From Haloarcula nitratireducens (GTDB taxonomy: Archaea; Halobacteriota; Halobacteria; Halobacteriales; Haloarculaceae), in contig NZ_RKLT01000004.1 of the NCBI RefSeq assembly GCF_019599505.1, forward strand, positions 186,001-250,000: a stretch of DNA of 64,000 nt, written 5' to 3'. Below are positions 25,759-34,609 of the stretch, piece by piece. The notes beneath the pieces are model-generated. The model ran no database searches. It was not told where the DNA came from and saw only the letters and a program-made list of their open reading frames with translations. Position numbers and translations under genes: made by a program. Each line of letters begins with the position of its first letter. Positions within the stretch are counted from its first letter, which is position 1.

Positions 25759-28106
25759 TCCGTCTCACCTCGGTTGCGCATCGTCAGCAGCACCATCACC
25801 GCGATGGCGGCGATGGCGATGACGAAGCTCTCGCCGAGCGTGTCGAACCCGCGGTAGTCGACGAGGACGACGTTGACGACGTTCGTCCCGCCGGCCTTCG
25901 GGACCGCCTGCGAGACGTAGTACCGGGCGATGGCCGTCGGGGCCTCGTTCGCACCGCGGCCCGCGGCCAGCACCGAGACGAACGCCGCCGCGCCGACCGC
26001 GAGCGAGATCGCCCCGTCGGTGAGGGCGACCCGGGCGTCTAAGTCGTGGTAGAACGCGGGAATCCGGTCGAGCACGAGGAGGAATATCAGCAGGACGAGC
26101 GTCTCGACGATGAGCTGGGTCAGCGCCAGGTCCGGCGCGCTGGCGAGGACGTAGAAGATGGCGATCATGAACCCCAGAATCGACAGCGTGAGCACGCCGG
26201 CGACGTGTGAAGGGGCCGTCAGCATCGCGCCGCCGGCCACGAGCGCCACCGCGAGGACGAGCGCCACCGCGAGGGGCACGCCGAGTCCCAGCGTCGGCCG
26301 AACGACGACGTCGGCGGCGACGAACCCGACGAGCGCGAGCGTGCTGGCCGACCCGAGCGCCCAGAGGACGTATGTCCGCAGCGCCCCGCCGTGAACGACG
26401 GCGTCGAGGCGGATGCTGGTGGTCGTGGCGCCGTCGACCAGTCGGTCGTACCACCGATTGGGCCACAGCGGCGTCCCGGAACTAATGACGCGGTCGACGC
26501 CCGTCTGAAGGCGGTCGCGGGCCGGGAACGCGGCGAACCCGAGCGCGAACGTCGTCAGGGACATCGCGACCGGTCCCGAGAGGTGCGTCGGGATGACGGC
26601 GACGACCGGATGGGACTCCGTCGCCGTCGCGTCGGCGGCCGCCTGCACGGCGGCGTCGACGGCCGCCTGCGGGACCAGCCCGATAGCCGCCGCGACCAGC
26701 GCCAGCGCCCCCGCCGGCGCGAGCAGCCCGATAGAGGGCCGACCCGCGACCTCCAGTTCCGAGGGCCGATCCCCGAGGAATATCCAGAGGAACCGCAGCG
26801 AGTAGACGACGGTGAGCGCGCTCGCGAGAACCGCGACCGCCGGGTAGACCCACGCGAGCCCGCCCCCGTCGACCGCCGTCTCGTAGGCCGCCTTGAACAG
26901 TAGCTCCTTCGAGTAGAAACCGTTGAACGGCGGCAGGCCGGCCATCGAGAGCGTCCCGACGACCGTTATCGCCGCGGTCACCGGCAACTCCCGCCAGAGC
27001 CCCCCGAGGCGGTTGAGATTGCGGGTACCGGCCTCGTGGACGACGATGCCGGCCACGAGGAACAGCGCCGCCTTGAACAGTCCGTGGTTCAACAGGTGGA
27101 AACTCCCCGCGTGCGGGCCGTAGTACGATCCGAAGCCGAAGGCGGCGACCAGCAGGCCGAGGTGACTCGCCGTCGAGTACGCCAGCAGCTCCTTGCTGTC
27201 GCTCGCGACGACCGCCAGCGTCGCGCCGACGAGCATCGTCGCCAGTCCCAGCGTCGCGAACAGCGCCGTCCACTCCGGCCCGAGGAACAGCGGGCGGACG
27301 CGGCCGACGAAGTAGACGCCCACCTTCACCATCGTCGCCGAGTGGAGGAACGCCGACACCGGCGTCGGCGCGACCATCGCGTTGGGCAGCCAGAAGTGAA
27401 GCGGCACCTGCGCGGACTTCGCGCCGGCCGCGATAGCCAGCAGGCCCAACACCGGGAGGAAGAGCCCCGACTCGCGCAGCGCCGCTCGGACCGCCTCGCC
27501 GTTCGCGAGTATCGCCGCGAGGTCGAACGTGGTGCCGCCGAGCGGGCCGCCGGCGGCCACTGCGAGCAACAGCAGCCCGACCAGCAGACAGAGCCCGCTG
27601 CCGACGGTGACGACCATCGCCATCCGGGCGGCGTAGCGCGAGTCGTCGCTCGTCGTCTCGTGGCCGATGAGCAGGAACGAACAGACGCTCGTCAGCTCCC
27701 AACAGAGGAAGAGGACGACCATGTCCGCCGCGAACGCGACGCCGAGTATCGACGCCATGAACGCCAGCAGGACGCCGTAGTACCGCCCGAGGTTCTCCCC
27801 GCCGTGCATGTACGTCGCCGAGTAGGTGAACACGACGATGCCGACGCCGCTGGCCAGCAGCGCGAACAGCAGCGCCCACCCGTCGACGGCGAAGCGGACC
27901 GCGACGCCGAGCGACGGGATCCACGGGACGGCGACGACGCCTTCCGCCCCGAGTTGCGTGCTCACGAGCGCGAACGACGCCGCCGCGACGAGCGCGCCGA
28001 CGTACCCGGTCCGGTCGCCGAGCGCCCGGTAGAGAAACGGGGCTATCAGCGCGGCGAGAAACGGGAGGCCTATCGCGGTGGCGACGACCGCAAAATCGGG
28101 GTCCAT
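25755..28106 (-). CDS. mnhA: Na+/H+ antiporter subunit MnhA/MrpA
   Basis: A 783-residue polytopic protein of the ND5 type, first gene of the operon. FLCWELTSVCSFLLIGHETT has the conserved membrane Glu, AIAAGAKSAQVPLHFWLPNA the proton-path Lys, and TPVSAFLHSATMVKVGVYFV and NHGLFKAALFLVAG the downstream ND5 blocks. The C-terminal 170 residues (ALTQLIVETLVLLIFLLVLD) are the MbhD/MbhE-like extension that completes full-length MrpA. The antiporter exchanges Na+ for H+, keeping cytoplasmic Na+ low in a salt-loving cell. The start at 28106 was chosen over a frame extension of ten codons. A TATA-like stretch (ACTTAGT on the plus strand, about 28134-28140) lies about 30 bp upstream. Confidence 0.93.
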   Translation of the reverse strand: MDPDFAVVATAIGLPFLAALIAPFLYRALGDRTGYVGALVAAASFALVSTQLGAEGVVAVPWIPSLGVAVRFAVDGWALLFALLASGVGIVVFTYSATYMHGGENLGRYYGVLLAFMASILGVAFAADMVVLFLCWELTSVCSFLLIGHETTSDDSRYAARMAMVVTVGSGLCLLVGLLLLAVAAGGPLGGTTFDLAAILANGEAVRAALRESGLFLPVLGLLAIAAGAKSAQVPLHFWLPNAMVAPTPVSAFLHSATMVKVGVYFVGRVRPLFLGPEWTALFATLGLATMLVGATLAVVASDSKELLAYSTASHLGLLVAAFGFGSYYGPHAGSFHLLNHGLFKAALFLVAGIVVHEAGTRNLNRLGGLWRELPVTAAITVVGTLSMAGLPPFNGFYSKELLFKAAYETAVDGGGLAWVYPAVAVLASALTVVYSLRFLWIFLGDRPSELEVAGRPSIGLLAPAGALALVAAAIGLVPQAAVDAAVQAAADATATESHPVVAVIPTHLSGPVAMSLTTFALGFAAFPARDRLQTGVDRVISSGTPLWPNRWYDRLVDGATTTSIRLDAVVHGGALRTYVLWALGSASTLALVGFVAADVVVRPTLGLGVPLAVALVLAVALVAGGAMLTAPSHVAGVLTLSILGFMIAIFYVLASAPDLALTQLIVETLVLLIFLLVLDRIPAFYHDLDARVALTDGAISLAVGAAAFVSVLAAGRGANEAPTAIARYYVSQAVPKAGGTNVVNVVLVDYRGFDTLGESFVIAIAAIAVMVLLTMRNRGETE

Positions 28107-28200
28107 CGAGTGTGTCCACGTACTGCCAGCGCACACTTAGTCCCTGTTGCTGCATATCGCCAGTGCGACGCAGTAGCTCACTGACGTGGCGACGTAGAAG

Positions 28201-28271
28201 TGGGACCACCCGGATTCGAACCGGGGTCACGAGCACCCAAGGCTCGGAGTATACCACTAACCCATGGTCCC
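28201..28271 (-). tRNA. tRNA-Pro (anticodon TGG)
   Basis: Full cloverleaf on the minus strand: acceptor GGGACCA/TGGTCCC, anticodon stem CGAGC/GCTCG with loop CTTGGGT (TGG), T arm CCCGG-TTCGAAT-CCGGG and discriminator A at 28201. CCA is not encoded. Confidence 0.95.
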
Positions 28272-28327
28272 GCGTATACTACTCCCCGCGTCACCGAGTA
28301 AAGCGTTTCGTTGAGCGACGCCCCGTG

Positions 28328-30214
28328 TCATTGCGGCGCGAGGCCCCAGAAGAAGGCGATGCCGAGCGTCGTCACGACGGCGAAGACGGCCTGTAGCGGC
28401 GCGCCGACCTTCACGTAGTCGGTGAAGCGGTAGCCGCCGGGCCCGTAGACCAGCAGGTTGGTCTGGTAGCCGACGGGCGTCATGAACGCCGTCGAGGCGG
28501 CGAACGTCACCGCGAGGACGAACGCGAAGGCGTTTGCCTCCAGTTGCCGGGCGGCCTCGACGGCGACGGGGACCATCAGCACGACCGAGGCGTTGTTCGA
28601 GATGACGTTGGTCAGCAGGGCGGTGACGACGTACATCAGCCCCAGCACGACGAGGGGGGGCAGGCCGGGGGCGGCCAGGACGAACGCCTCGGCGAGCAGG
28701 TCCGCGCCGCCGGTCTCCTGGAGCGCGATTCCCAGCGGGATGACTCCCGCGAGCAGGAAGATGACGTCCCACTGGACCGCGTCGTACAGCTCCGGCGGGC
28801 GGAGACAGCCGGTGAGGATCATCGCCACCGCGCCGGCCAGCGCCGAGACGACGATGTGGATGGGCGTCAGGGCGGCGACGGCGACGACGGCGGCGACGAT
28901 GCCGACGGCGACGGGGATCTTCGACCGGCGGTAATCGGGCCGTTCGACCTCCTGTGCGACGATGAAGTCGTTGTTGATGTTGAGGCGGTCGATGCTGTCG
29001 GCCGTCGCCTGAACGAGTAGCGTGTCGCCGACTTTCAGACCCACGCGGTCCATCCGCTGGCGGAACAGCTCGCGGCCGCGGCGCAGCGCCAGCACCGTCG
29101 CGTCGTAGCGCTGCCGGAAGTTCGCGGAGGTCAGCGTCTCGCCGACGAGCGACGACCCCGGCGAGACGACGAGCTCCACGAGGTTCTGCTGTTCGCTCGC
29201 GCGTTCGAGTTCGGCGTCGTCCACGTCCACCTCCGGGATGAGGTCCAGCCCCTCGGCGTCGAGGAGGTCCACGAGGGTATCCCGGTCGGTCCGGAGCGCG
29301 AAGACGTCGCCCGCTTGGATAGTCTTGGGGTCCAGCGGTTCGAGGAAGGTCCGCTTCCCGCGGATGAGCTGGATGACGTCCACGTCGAAGTCCGTCTCTG
29401 CCAGCGCCTCGCGGACCGTCTGGCCGACGATAGGGGAGTCCTCGCGGACGACGACCTCGGTGAGGTACTCGCCCATCTCGAACTCGTCGGTGAGGTCCTC
29501 GCGGGCCGGGATGCGCCCGGGGACGAGCCATCGGCCGACTGTCAGCAGATAGATCGTGCCGACGACGGTGACGACGAGACCCAACTGGGTGAACTCGAAC
29601 ATCGAGAAGGGGCGGCCGAGTAAGTCCGCCGACAGCTGCGAGGCGAGGATGTTCGTCGAGGTGCCGATGAGCGTGAGCATCCCGCCGAACATCGAGGCGT
29701 ACGAGAGCGGCAAGAGTAGTTTCGACGGCGAGATCTTCCCGCTGTGGGCGATGTCGGTCACCATCGGCAGCAGGATGGCGACGGCGGCGGTGTTGTTGAT
29801 GAACCCGGAGATCGGGCCGACGAGGCCGACGGTGGCCCCGAGCTGTCTCGTCTCGCTGTCACCGGTCAGCGAGGCGAGCTTCGAGCCGAGTATCTGGACG
29901 ATACCGGTCCGCTGGACGCCGTCGGAGAGGATGAACATCGCCAGCACGGTGATGGTCGCCGTCGAGGCGAAGCCCGAGAGCCCCTGCGTCAGCGGCGAGA
30001 CGCCGTCACCGGGCCGGTGGAGGATGTAGATCGGCTCGGCCAGCAGGCCGGCCTGGACGAGCGACTCGGTGGTCGGTTCGACGAGCATCAGCGCGACCAT
30101 CACGCCGATCGCGGTCACGTCGACAGGGAGCGCCTCGGTGGCGAAGAGGGCGAGCGCGACGAGTATCAGCGCGAACACGAACGCCATCCCTGGCGTGACG
30201 GGTGGCAGCGACAC
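28328..30214 (-). CDS. SLC13-family permease with two RCK-C domains
   Basis: A 628-residue membrane protein. Both halves have the divalent-anion/Na+ symporter pattern: LVGPISGFINNTAAVAILLP and LTNVISNNASVVLMVPVAVE are the twin re-entrant loops that bind sodium and substrate, and TLIGTSTNILASQLSADLLG sits between them. In the middle (about residues 250-440) two TrkA-C (RCK-C) domains are inserted, beginning EYLTEVVVREDSPIVGQTVR and NLVELVVSPGSSLVGETLTS, which sense ligands in the cytoplasm. Substrate may be sulfate, dicarboxylate or another anion and cannot be fixed. The GTG at 30214 is taken as start; a Met ten codons later is possible. Confidence 0.85.
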   Translation of the reverse strand: MSLPPVTPGMAFVFALILVALALFATEALPVDVTAIGVMVALMLVEPTTESLVQAGLLAEPIYILHRPGDGVSPLTQGLSGFASTATITVLAMFILSDGVQRTGIVQILGSKLASLTGDSETRQLGATVGLVGPISGFINNTAAVAILLPMVTDIAHSGKISPSKLLLPLSYASMFGGMLTLIGTSTNILASQLSADLLGRPFSMFEFTQLGLVVTVVGTIYLLTVGRWLVPGRIPAREDLTDEFEMGEYLTEVVVREDSPIVGQTVREALAETDFDVDVIQLIRGKRTFLEPLDPKTIQAGDVFALRTDRDTLVDLLDAEGLDLIPEVDVDDAELERASEQQNLVELVVSPGSSLVGETLTSANFRQRYDATVLALRRGRELFRQRMDRVGLKVGDTLLVQATADSIDRLNINNDFIVAQEVERPDYRRSKIPVAVGIVAAVVAVAALTPIHIVVSALAGAVAMILTGCLRPPELYDAVQWDVIFLLAGVIPLGIALQETGGADLLAEAFVLAAPGLPPLVVLGLMYVVTALLTNVISNNASVVLMVPVAVEAARQLEANAFAFVLAVTFAASTAFMTPVGYQTNLLVYGPGGYRFTDYVKVGAPLQAVFAVVTTLGIAFFWGLAPQ

Positions 30215-30262
30215 GTCGGGGAGTAGGCTGGCGGTAGCAAAAGCGTGGGGATTTCGCCGGGG

Positions 30263-31114
30263 TCACTCCCCACTCGTCTCGGCGTCGATGTCGGCCAGCA
30301 ACGCCTCGTAGCTCCGAGCGAAGGCGGCCGTCTCCCGCAGTGAGTCGGCGGCGATCCGAAAGACGGGAACGGCGAGTCTCCCGTCCCAGCCGCTGACGAC
30401 GACGACGGCCTCGTGGTCGGTCTCGTCGGTCCACTCGCCGGCGAGGTCCCGGACCAGCACCTCGCCGAAGTAGCTCCCGAGTTCCCGCGTGACGCTGGTG
30501 AAGGCGCGGTCGTCGAACGTCGCCTCGCTACCGAACGTCGCGTCCGCGAACCGGTCGCCGTCCCACTCCGATTCGACGAGGTCGTCCAGTCGGGAGAGCG
30601 AGTCCGGCGTGAAATCGAGGTCGCGTTCGCCCCAGAACTCCGCGAAGTCGGTCGCCGTCTCGGCGTACTCGGCGCCGAGGTCGTCGCCGGTGGCGGAAGA
30701 GGAGTCGGCAGTCGAGTCGACCGGCGGCGGGTCGGTGGTCGGAGAGTCCGAAGCGGCGGGCGGGCCGACCGACGACGGGTCCGCGGTCGGGCCGTCCGCG
30801 TCGCCTGCATCGGGTTCGCTTCCCGCGTCTGCGTCGGCGTCGCTACGCTCGTCGGCCGCGTCGGCGAACGCCCGCGGCTCCGAGGCGTCTCCGCCCTCGG
30901 TTTCGGACGCGTCGGCCGCCGGCTCCTCGGCCTCGCCGATCAGGTCCGAGTCGTCGGGTCCCTCGGCCGCTCGGTCGTCCGGTTCCGACTCCGCCGTGGA
31001 TTCTGCCGTCGCTCGGCCGTCCGGTTCCGAGTCGGCGGCGTCGCTCGACTCGTCGTCGGCCGACTCGTCCTCGCTGCCGCCGACCGCGCGGCGGACCTTA
31101 TCGAACAGCCCCAT
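30263..31114 (-). CDS. Haloarchaeal hypothetical protein with long acidic linker
   Basis: A 283-residue protein starting MGLFDKVRRAVGGSEDES. Residues about 12-150 are a low-complexity Asp/Glu/Ser/Ala/Pro linker, probably disordered. The last 130 residues form a compact alpha/beta domain (YAETATDFAEFWGERDLDFT, AFTSVTRELGSYFGEVLVRD, TDHEAVVVVSGWDGRLAVPV). No catalytic motif. The short basic N-terminal amphipathic helix could anchor the protein to membranes or nucleic acid (inference). Function unknown. Confidence 0.65.
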   Translation of the reverse strand: MGLFDKVRRAVGGSEDESADDESSDAADSEPDGRATAESTAESEPDDRAAEGPDDSDLIGEAEEPAADASETEGGDASEPRAFADAADERSDADADAGSEPDAGDADGPTADPSSVGPPAASDSPTTDPPPVDSTADSSSATGDDLGAEYAETATDFAEFWGERDLDFTPDSLSRLDDLVESEWDGDRFADATFGSEATFDDRAFTSVTRELGSYFGEVLVRDLAGEWTDETDHEAVVVVSGWDGRLAVPVFRIAADSLRETAAFARSYEALLADIDAETSGE

Positions 31115-31153
31115 GAACGGGCGAAGACGGCCGAACCACAAGAAGGTGTGGCC

Positions 31154-33199
31154 CTACTCCTCCTCGCGCAGTTCCATCTCGGCGACGATGTCGTAGGGGT
31201 CCCGTCCCTTGCGGATGCCATCGAGCAACTGGAAGGACTCGTCGGGGGCGAGGAAGTGGCGGGTGACGGCCCGACCGAGCGGCGTCGGCGAGAGGCCGTC
31301 GATGAAGTCGTATTCGAGGAGTTTGCCCAGCGCGTGTTTGGTCGGCAGTTCGCCGATCATCCGGTCGTTGAGCCGTTTGGCCTGCTTGCCGGCGACGGTG
31401 ACGTTCGCCAGCGTCTCCTCGACGGCCGCGCCCTCGTCGTAGCGGGTGATGACCGGTTCCATCTCGCCCTTGAGGAGTTTGAACGCCACCTCGTCCTCGG
31501 TCATCTCCATGCTGTTGTGATACGAGCAGTCCGGTTCCACGAGGAGGTAGACGGTCCCCTTGTCGTGGTAGTCCGGTCGCCCCGCCCGGCCGAGCATCTG
31601 GCTGAACTCCTGGACGGTGAGCCACTCGATGCCCATCGCCAGCGAGTCGAAGATGACCTGCGAGGCGGGGAAGTCCACCCCGGCGGCCAGCGCCGCCGTC
31701 GTGACGACGGCCGCCAGCTCTTGGTCGGCGAACTGCCGCTCGACCTGCTGGCGCTTGCGGTTGTCCAGCCCGGCGTGATACGGCGCGGAGTCGTAGTTGA
31801 GCTTTCGCGATATCTGGTGACAGCGCCGCCGGGAGTTGGTGAAGATGATCGTCTGACCGCGATACCCCTTGCTCGATTTCGTGTCGAAGGCCCGCTTGAC
31901 CAGTTTGTTCTCGGTGTCGATCTTCTCGCGGCCGTCCGCGAAGGTGAGGTGACGTTCGATGGGGACCGGGCGCTCCTCGAACTCGACTAAGTTGGCCCGG
32001 AGCTTCTTCGCGAGCTGGCCGGGGTTGCCGACCGTCGCCGAGAGGTAGATCCACTGCGTGTCGTCGCCGTCGGGCGCGCCGCCGGTTTCGCAGTAGTACT
32101 TCAGCCGAGAGATGAGGCCGTCGAGTCGGTGGCCGCGCTCGTCTTCCCCGAGCGTGTGCACCTCGTCGATGACGACGGTGCCGATAGTGCCGAGGTCCTT
32201 TCCGGTCCGCAGGGCGTGGTCGATCCCCTCGTAGGTGCCGACGATGACGTCGGCGTCGGGGTCGAAGCGGCCGCCCTCGTCGGCGATGCGACTCGCGCCG
32301 ACGCGCAGCGAGACGTCCACCATATCGCCGTAGCGCTCCTGGAAGGACTCGTACTTCTGGTTGGCCAGCGCGACCAGTGGGACGAGAAACAGCATCGTCC
32401 CCTTGCCGTTCAGCACGCGGTCCAGCCCGGCCATCTCGCCGATGAGGGTCTTCCCCGTCGCCGTCGCGGAGACGACCAGTTGGTCCGCGCCGTCGGTCGC
32501 GCCGTGTTCCACCGCGAGGCTCTGGACCGGCAGTAGCGTCTCGAAGCGGCCTTCGAGGTGCTGCTGGATGCCGGGATGTAATCCCAGCGAATCGACGGGA
32601 ACGGGCTCTACGTCCTCCGTCGTCGCCGAGATCTCGTCGAACTTCGTCAGGTCGGGGTCGAGTTGCCCCGACAGCAGGTTCGTGATGCGTTCTAAGTCCT
32701 GCACTTCGAGCAGGAGGTCTTCGAGGCGTTCGCGGGCGTCGCCGGTGATGTCGCCCTGGAAGGCGAGCTCTCGGTCCAGTTCCTCGCGGGCACACGACGG
32801 GCAGATTGTCTCCCCGTCGGCTTCGATGGCCGTCTCGCTCGTGATGGGCGAATAGCGCCCCGCGTTCGAGCAGAAGCGACAGGTCCGGACGACCTTCGCG
32901 TCGAGCTGATAGCCGTCGAGCATCTCGCGGATGCGGTCGCGGGCGCTGGGCGAGGTTTGCTCGGAGATGCGGATGCGGGCCGCTCGGCGGGCGAGTTCGA
33001 CGAACTGGTCGGGCGAGCGGAGGTCCTCGCTGGTTCCGTCCTTGATGCGGAGCCGGCGGGGTCGCGGCCCCGCGTCGGTCTCCTTCAGTTCGAGGACGCC
33101 GTGGAACAGCCGCCCGCCGTCGCGGTTGGCGACTACCCGCACGTCCTCGCCGTGTTCGTGGAGGAACAGCGTATCCACCTGTGCGGCCTGCTGAGACAC
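31154..33199 (-). CDS. Ski2-like DEAD/DEAH helicase with N-terminal zinc finger
   Basis: A 681-residue superfamily 2 helicase. Residues 1-140 form an accessory domain with a four-Cys zinc site (CRFC near 111, CPSC near 139). Then come motif I VVSATATGKTLIGEMAGL, motif II IDEVHTLGEDERG, motif III IYLSATVGN and motif VI EFSQMLGRAGRPDYHDKG, followed by a C-terminal winged-helix region (TPLGRAVTRHFLAPDESFQL). The architecture matches the archaeal Ski2-type group with an N-terminal zinc domain (similar to ASH-Ski2), implicated in DNA or RNA unwinding and in contacts with ribosome or exosome components in other archaea. The role here is not established. GTG start. Confidence 0.85.
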   Translation of the reverse strand: MSQQAAQVDTLFLHEHGEDVRVVANRDGGRLFHGVLELKETDAGPRPRRLRIKDGTSEDLRSPDQFVELARRAARIRISEQTSPSARDRIREMLDGYQLDAKVVRTCRFCSNAGRYSPITSETAIEADGETICPSCAREELDRELAFQGDITGDARERLEDLLLEVQDLERITNLLSGQLDPDLTKFDEISATTEDVEPVPVDSLGLHPGIQQHLEGRFETLLPVQSLAVEHGATDGADQLVVSATATGKTLIGEMAGLDRVLNGKGTMLFLVPLVALANQKYESFQERYGDMVDVSLRVGASRIADEGGRFDPDADVIVGTYEGIDHALRTGKDLGTIGTVVIDEVHTLGEDERGHRLDGLISRLKYYCETGGAPDGDDTQWIYLSATVGNPGQLAKKLRANLVEFEERPVPIERHLTFADGREKIDTENKLVKRAFDTKSSKGYRGQTIIFTNSRRRCHQISRKLNYDSAPYHAGLDNRKRQQVERQFADQELAAVVTTAALAAGVDFPASQVIFDSLAMGIEWLTVQEFSQMLGRAGRPDYHDKGTVYLLVEPDCSYHNSMEMTEDEVAFKLLKGEMEPVITRYDEGAAVEETLANVTVAGKQAKRLNDRMIGELPTKHALGKLLEYDFIDGLSPTPLGRAVTRHFLAPDESFQLLDGIRKGRDPYDIVAEMELREEE

Positions 33200-33374
33200 G
33201 AGCGTGTGTACGGGACGGGACCTACTTCAGTCACTCGACACGGGACCGACCTCGGTGGCGGCGACTCCATCTCGGTTCCCTGGTCCTCGTTACCGATACC
33301 CGTGGCCCGAGCGTCAATTGGGGCCGGCAGGGCGATACCCACACCCGCGGGCCGATACGAGCGGTATCGTCGAA

Positions 33375-33390
33375 GAGCGGTTGTCCGCTC
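33375..33390 (-). terminator. Hairpin at the end of the DehI-like gene
   Basis: GAGCGG-TTGT-CCGCTC forms a perfect 6-bp stem beginning in the stop codon of the DehI-like gene. No T run follows on the minus strand, so it may be only a weak terminator or 3'-end stabiliser. Confidence 0.3.
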
Positions 33391-34271
33391 TACCAGTCCC
33401 GTTCGCCGACGGAATCGACAGACGCCGCCCAGAGGTGGATCCCGGGGAGGACGTCGTCGACAGCGCCCTCGTCGAACTCTCGGAACAGGGCCTGCACGTC
33501 GCCTATCAGACCGTCGTCGAACCCGTACTCCCGAAGCGCGTCCGGCCCAAGACGCGGCGAATAGGGGAGACCGTCGACGAAGGCGTCCGTGCGCTCGTCC
33601 GCACGGTCACACGCCGTCTCGAACGTCTCGCTCTCCAGTACGGGCCCCAGGTCCGTCCAGAGCGCATCGAACAGCGTCGGCCACTGTGCGAGGCAGCGGT
33701 AGATACTCGCCAACCCGTCGTCGAAGCCGTGGAACCGCCGAAATGCGGCCGCCGTCTCGGCGGCGTCCTCGCCGAACTCGTCGAAGGGGACCATCGACGG
33801 CGTTCGTCCCCGGTCCGCGTCGAGCCAGTCGGGAAACGGGGCCGTCGTCGCGCAGTCGGTACCCGGGTCGGCGCCCACGGGTTCCCCGTGGAGGGCGCGG
33901 TTCGTCACCCGAAACAGGACCGCGAGTCTCGGTGCGACGACGTCGAACGTGGCGAGTTGCCCCCTCAGTTCGGTGTACTCGGCGGGGGCGACGTCGAGGT
34001 TCGTCCGGCGATACGCGGGTATCGTGACGTCGCTCTCGACGGCCGAGAGGACGGCGTCGCGGTAGCGGACCGAGAACCGCCCGAACGCTCGCGTCTCGAA
34101 GACCGGCTTGACCTGCGACCAGAGGTACCGACAGAACTCGGGATAGTTCGCCATCGTCGTTCGCCAGATCCAGTTGACGACGGGCGCCCGGAACGTCGCC
34201 TGAACGTCGTCGTAGACACCTCGCTTCCACCCCGTCGCCTCCGCCTCGTAGAGTTGTTCGCTCGTGTCCAT
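33390..34271 (-). CDS. DehI-family halocarboxylic acid dehalogenase-like protein
   Basis: A 293-residue helical protein. The pseudo-repeat layout with TFRAPVVNWIWRTTMANYPE, FCRYLWSQVKPVFETRAFG in the first half and GLASIYRCLAQWPTLFDALW, TDLGPVLESETFETACDRAD in the second half is typical of the DehI family (group I haloacid dehalogenases acting on D- and L-2-haloacids). The catalytic Asp of DehI cannot be assigned safely without an alignment, so enzymatic activity is not proven. Many haloarchaeal members have other, unknown roles. It ends with a hairpin, and the mobile element starts 227 bp upstream of its start. Confidence 0.7.
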   Translation of the reverse strand: MDTSEQLYEAEATGWKRGVYDDVQATFRAPVVNWIWRTTMANYPEFCRYLWSQVKPVFETRAFGRFSVRYRDAVLSAVESDVTIPAYRRTNLDVAPAEYTELRGQLATFDVVAPRLAVLFRVTNRALHGEPVGADPGTDCATTAPFPDWLDADRGRTPSMVPFDEFGEDAAETAAAFRRFHGFDDGLASIYRCLAQWPTLFDALWTDLGPVLESETFETACDRADERTDAFVDGLPYSPRLGPDALREYGFDDGLIGDVQALFREFDEGAVDDVLPGIHLWAASVDSVGERDW

Positions 34272-34609
34272 GCCGGTTCAACGGGCCTCGGACTGATAAT
34301 CGGCCAGCCAAACTGGTCTCTCACGCGTCGTCAGCGAGGGGTCCAGTCGGGCCGACCCGGTTCCAGGGACGACCCACTCGACGTCGAGTACAGGGTCGGA
34401 GACCGCATCGCCGAAGCGAACCGACGACGAGCCGCGGAGGGCAACGCACCGGGACGTTCTGGCTGTTCCGCGTCTTCACAGAGATACAAGGAGGAAGCCC
34501 GCGGCTTTAGCCGTGGGAGGAATCCGACACTCAACTCCCCCAACCACGAGCGATAGCCACCCGACTCCCCCACCGCCAGACATAATGAGTATAAAACAAC
34601 GGTTCGTAC
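34272..34609. other. Gene-free stretch holding the left end of the TnpB element
   Basis: Between the DehI-like start and tnpB there is no supported gene. The only structure seen is the hairpin at 34498-34517, taken as the left end of the mobile element, followed by about 90 bp of leader before tnpB. Confidence 0.6.
34498..34517 (+). repeat. Left-end hairpin of the TnpB element
   Basis: CCCGCGGC-TTTA-GCCGTGGG forms an 8-bp stem with one G-T pair and a 4-nt loop. Subterminal hairpins of this size are the recognition sites of IS200/IS605 transposition. Confidence 0.6.
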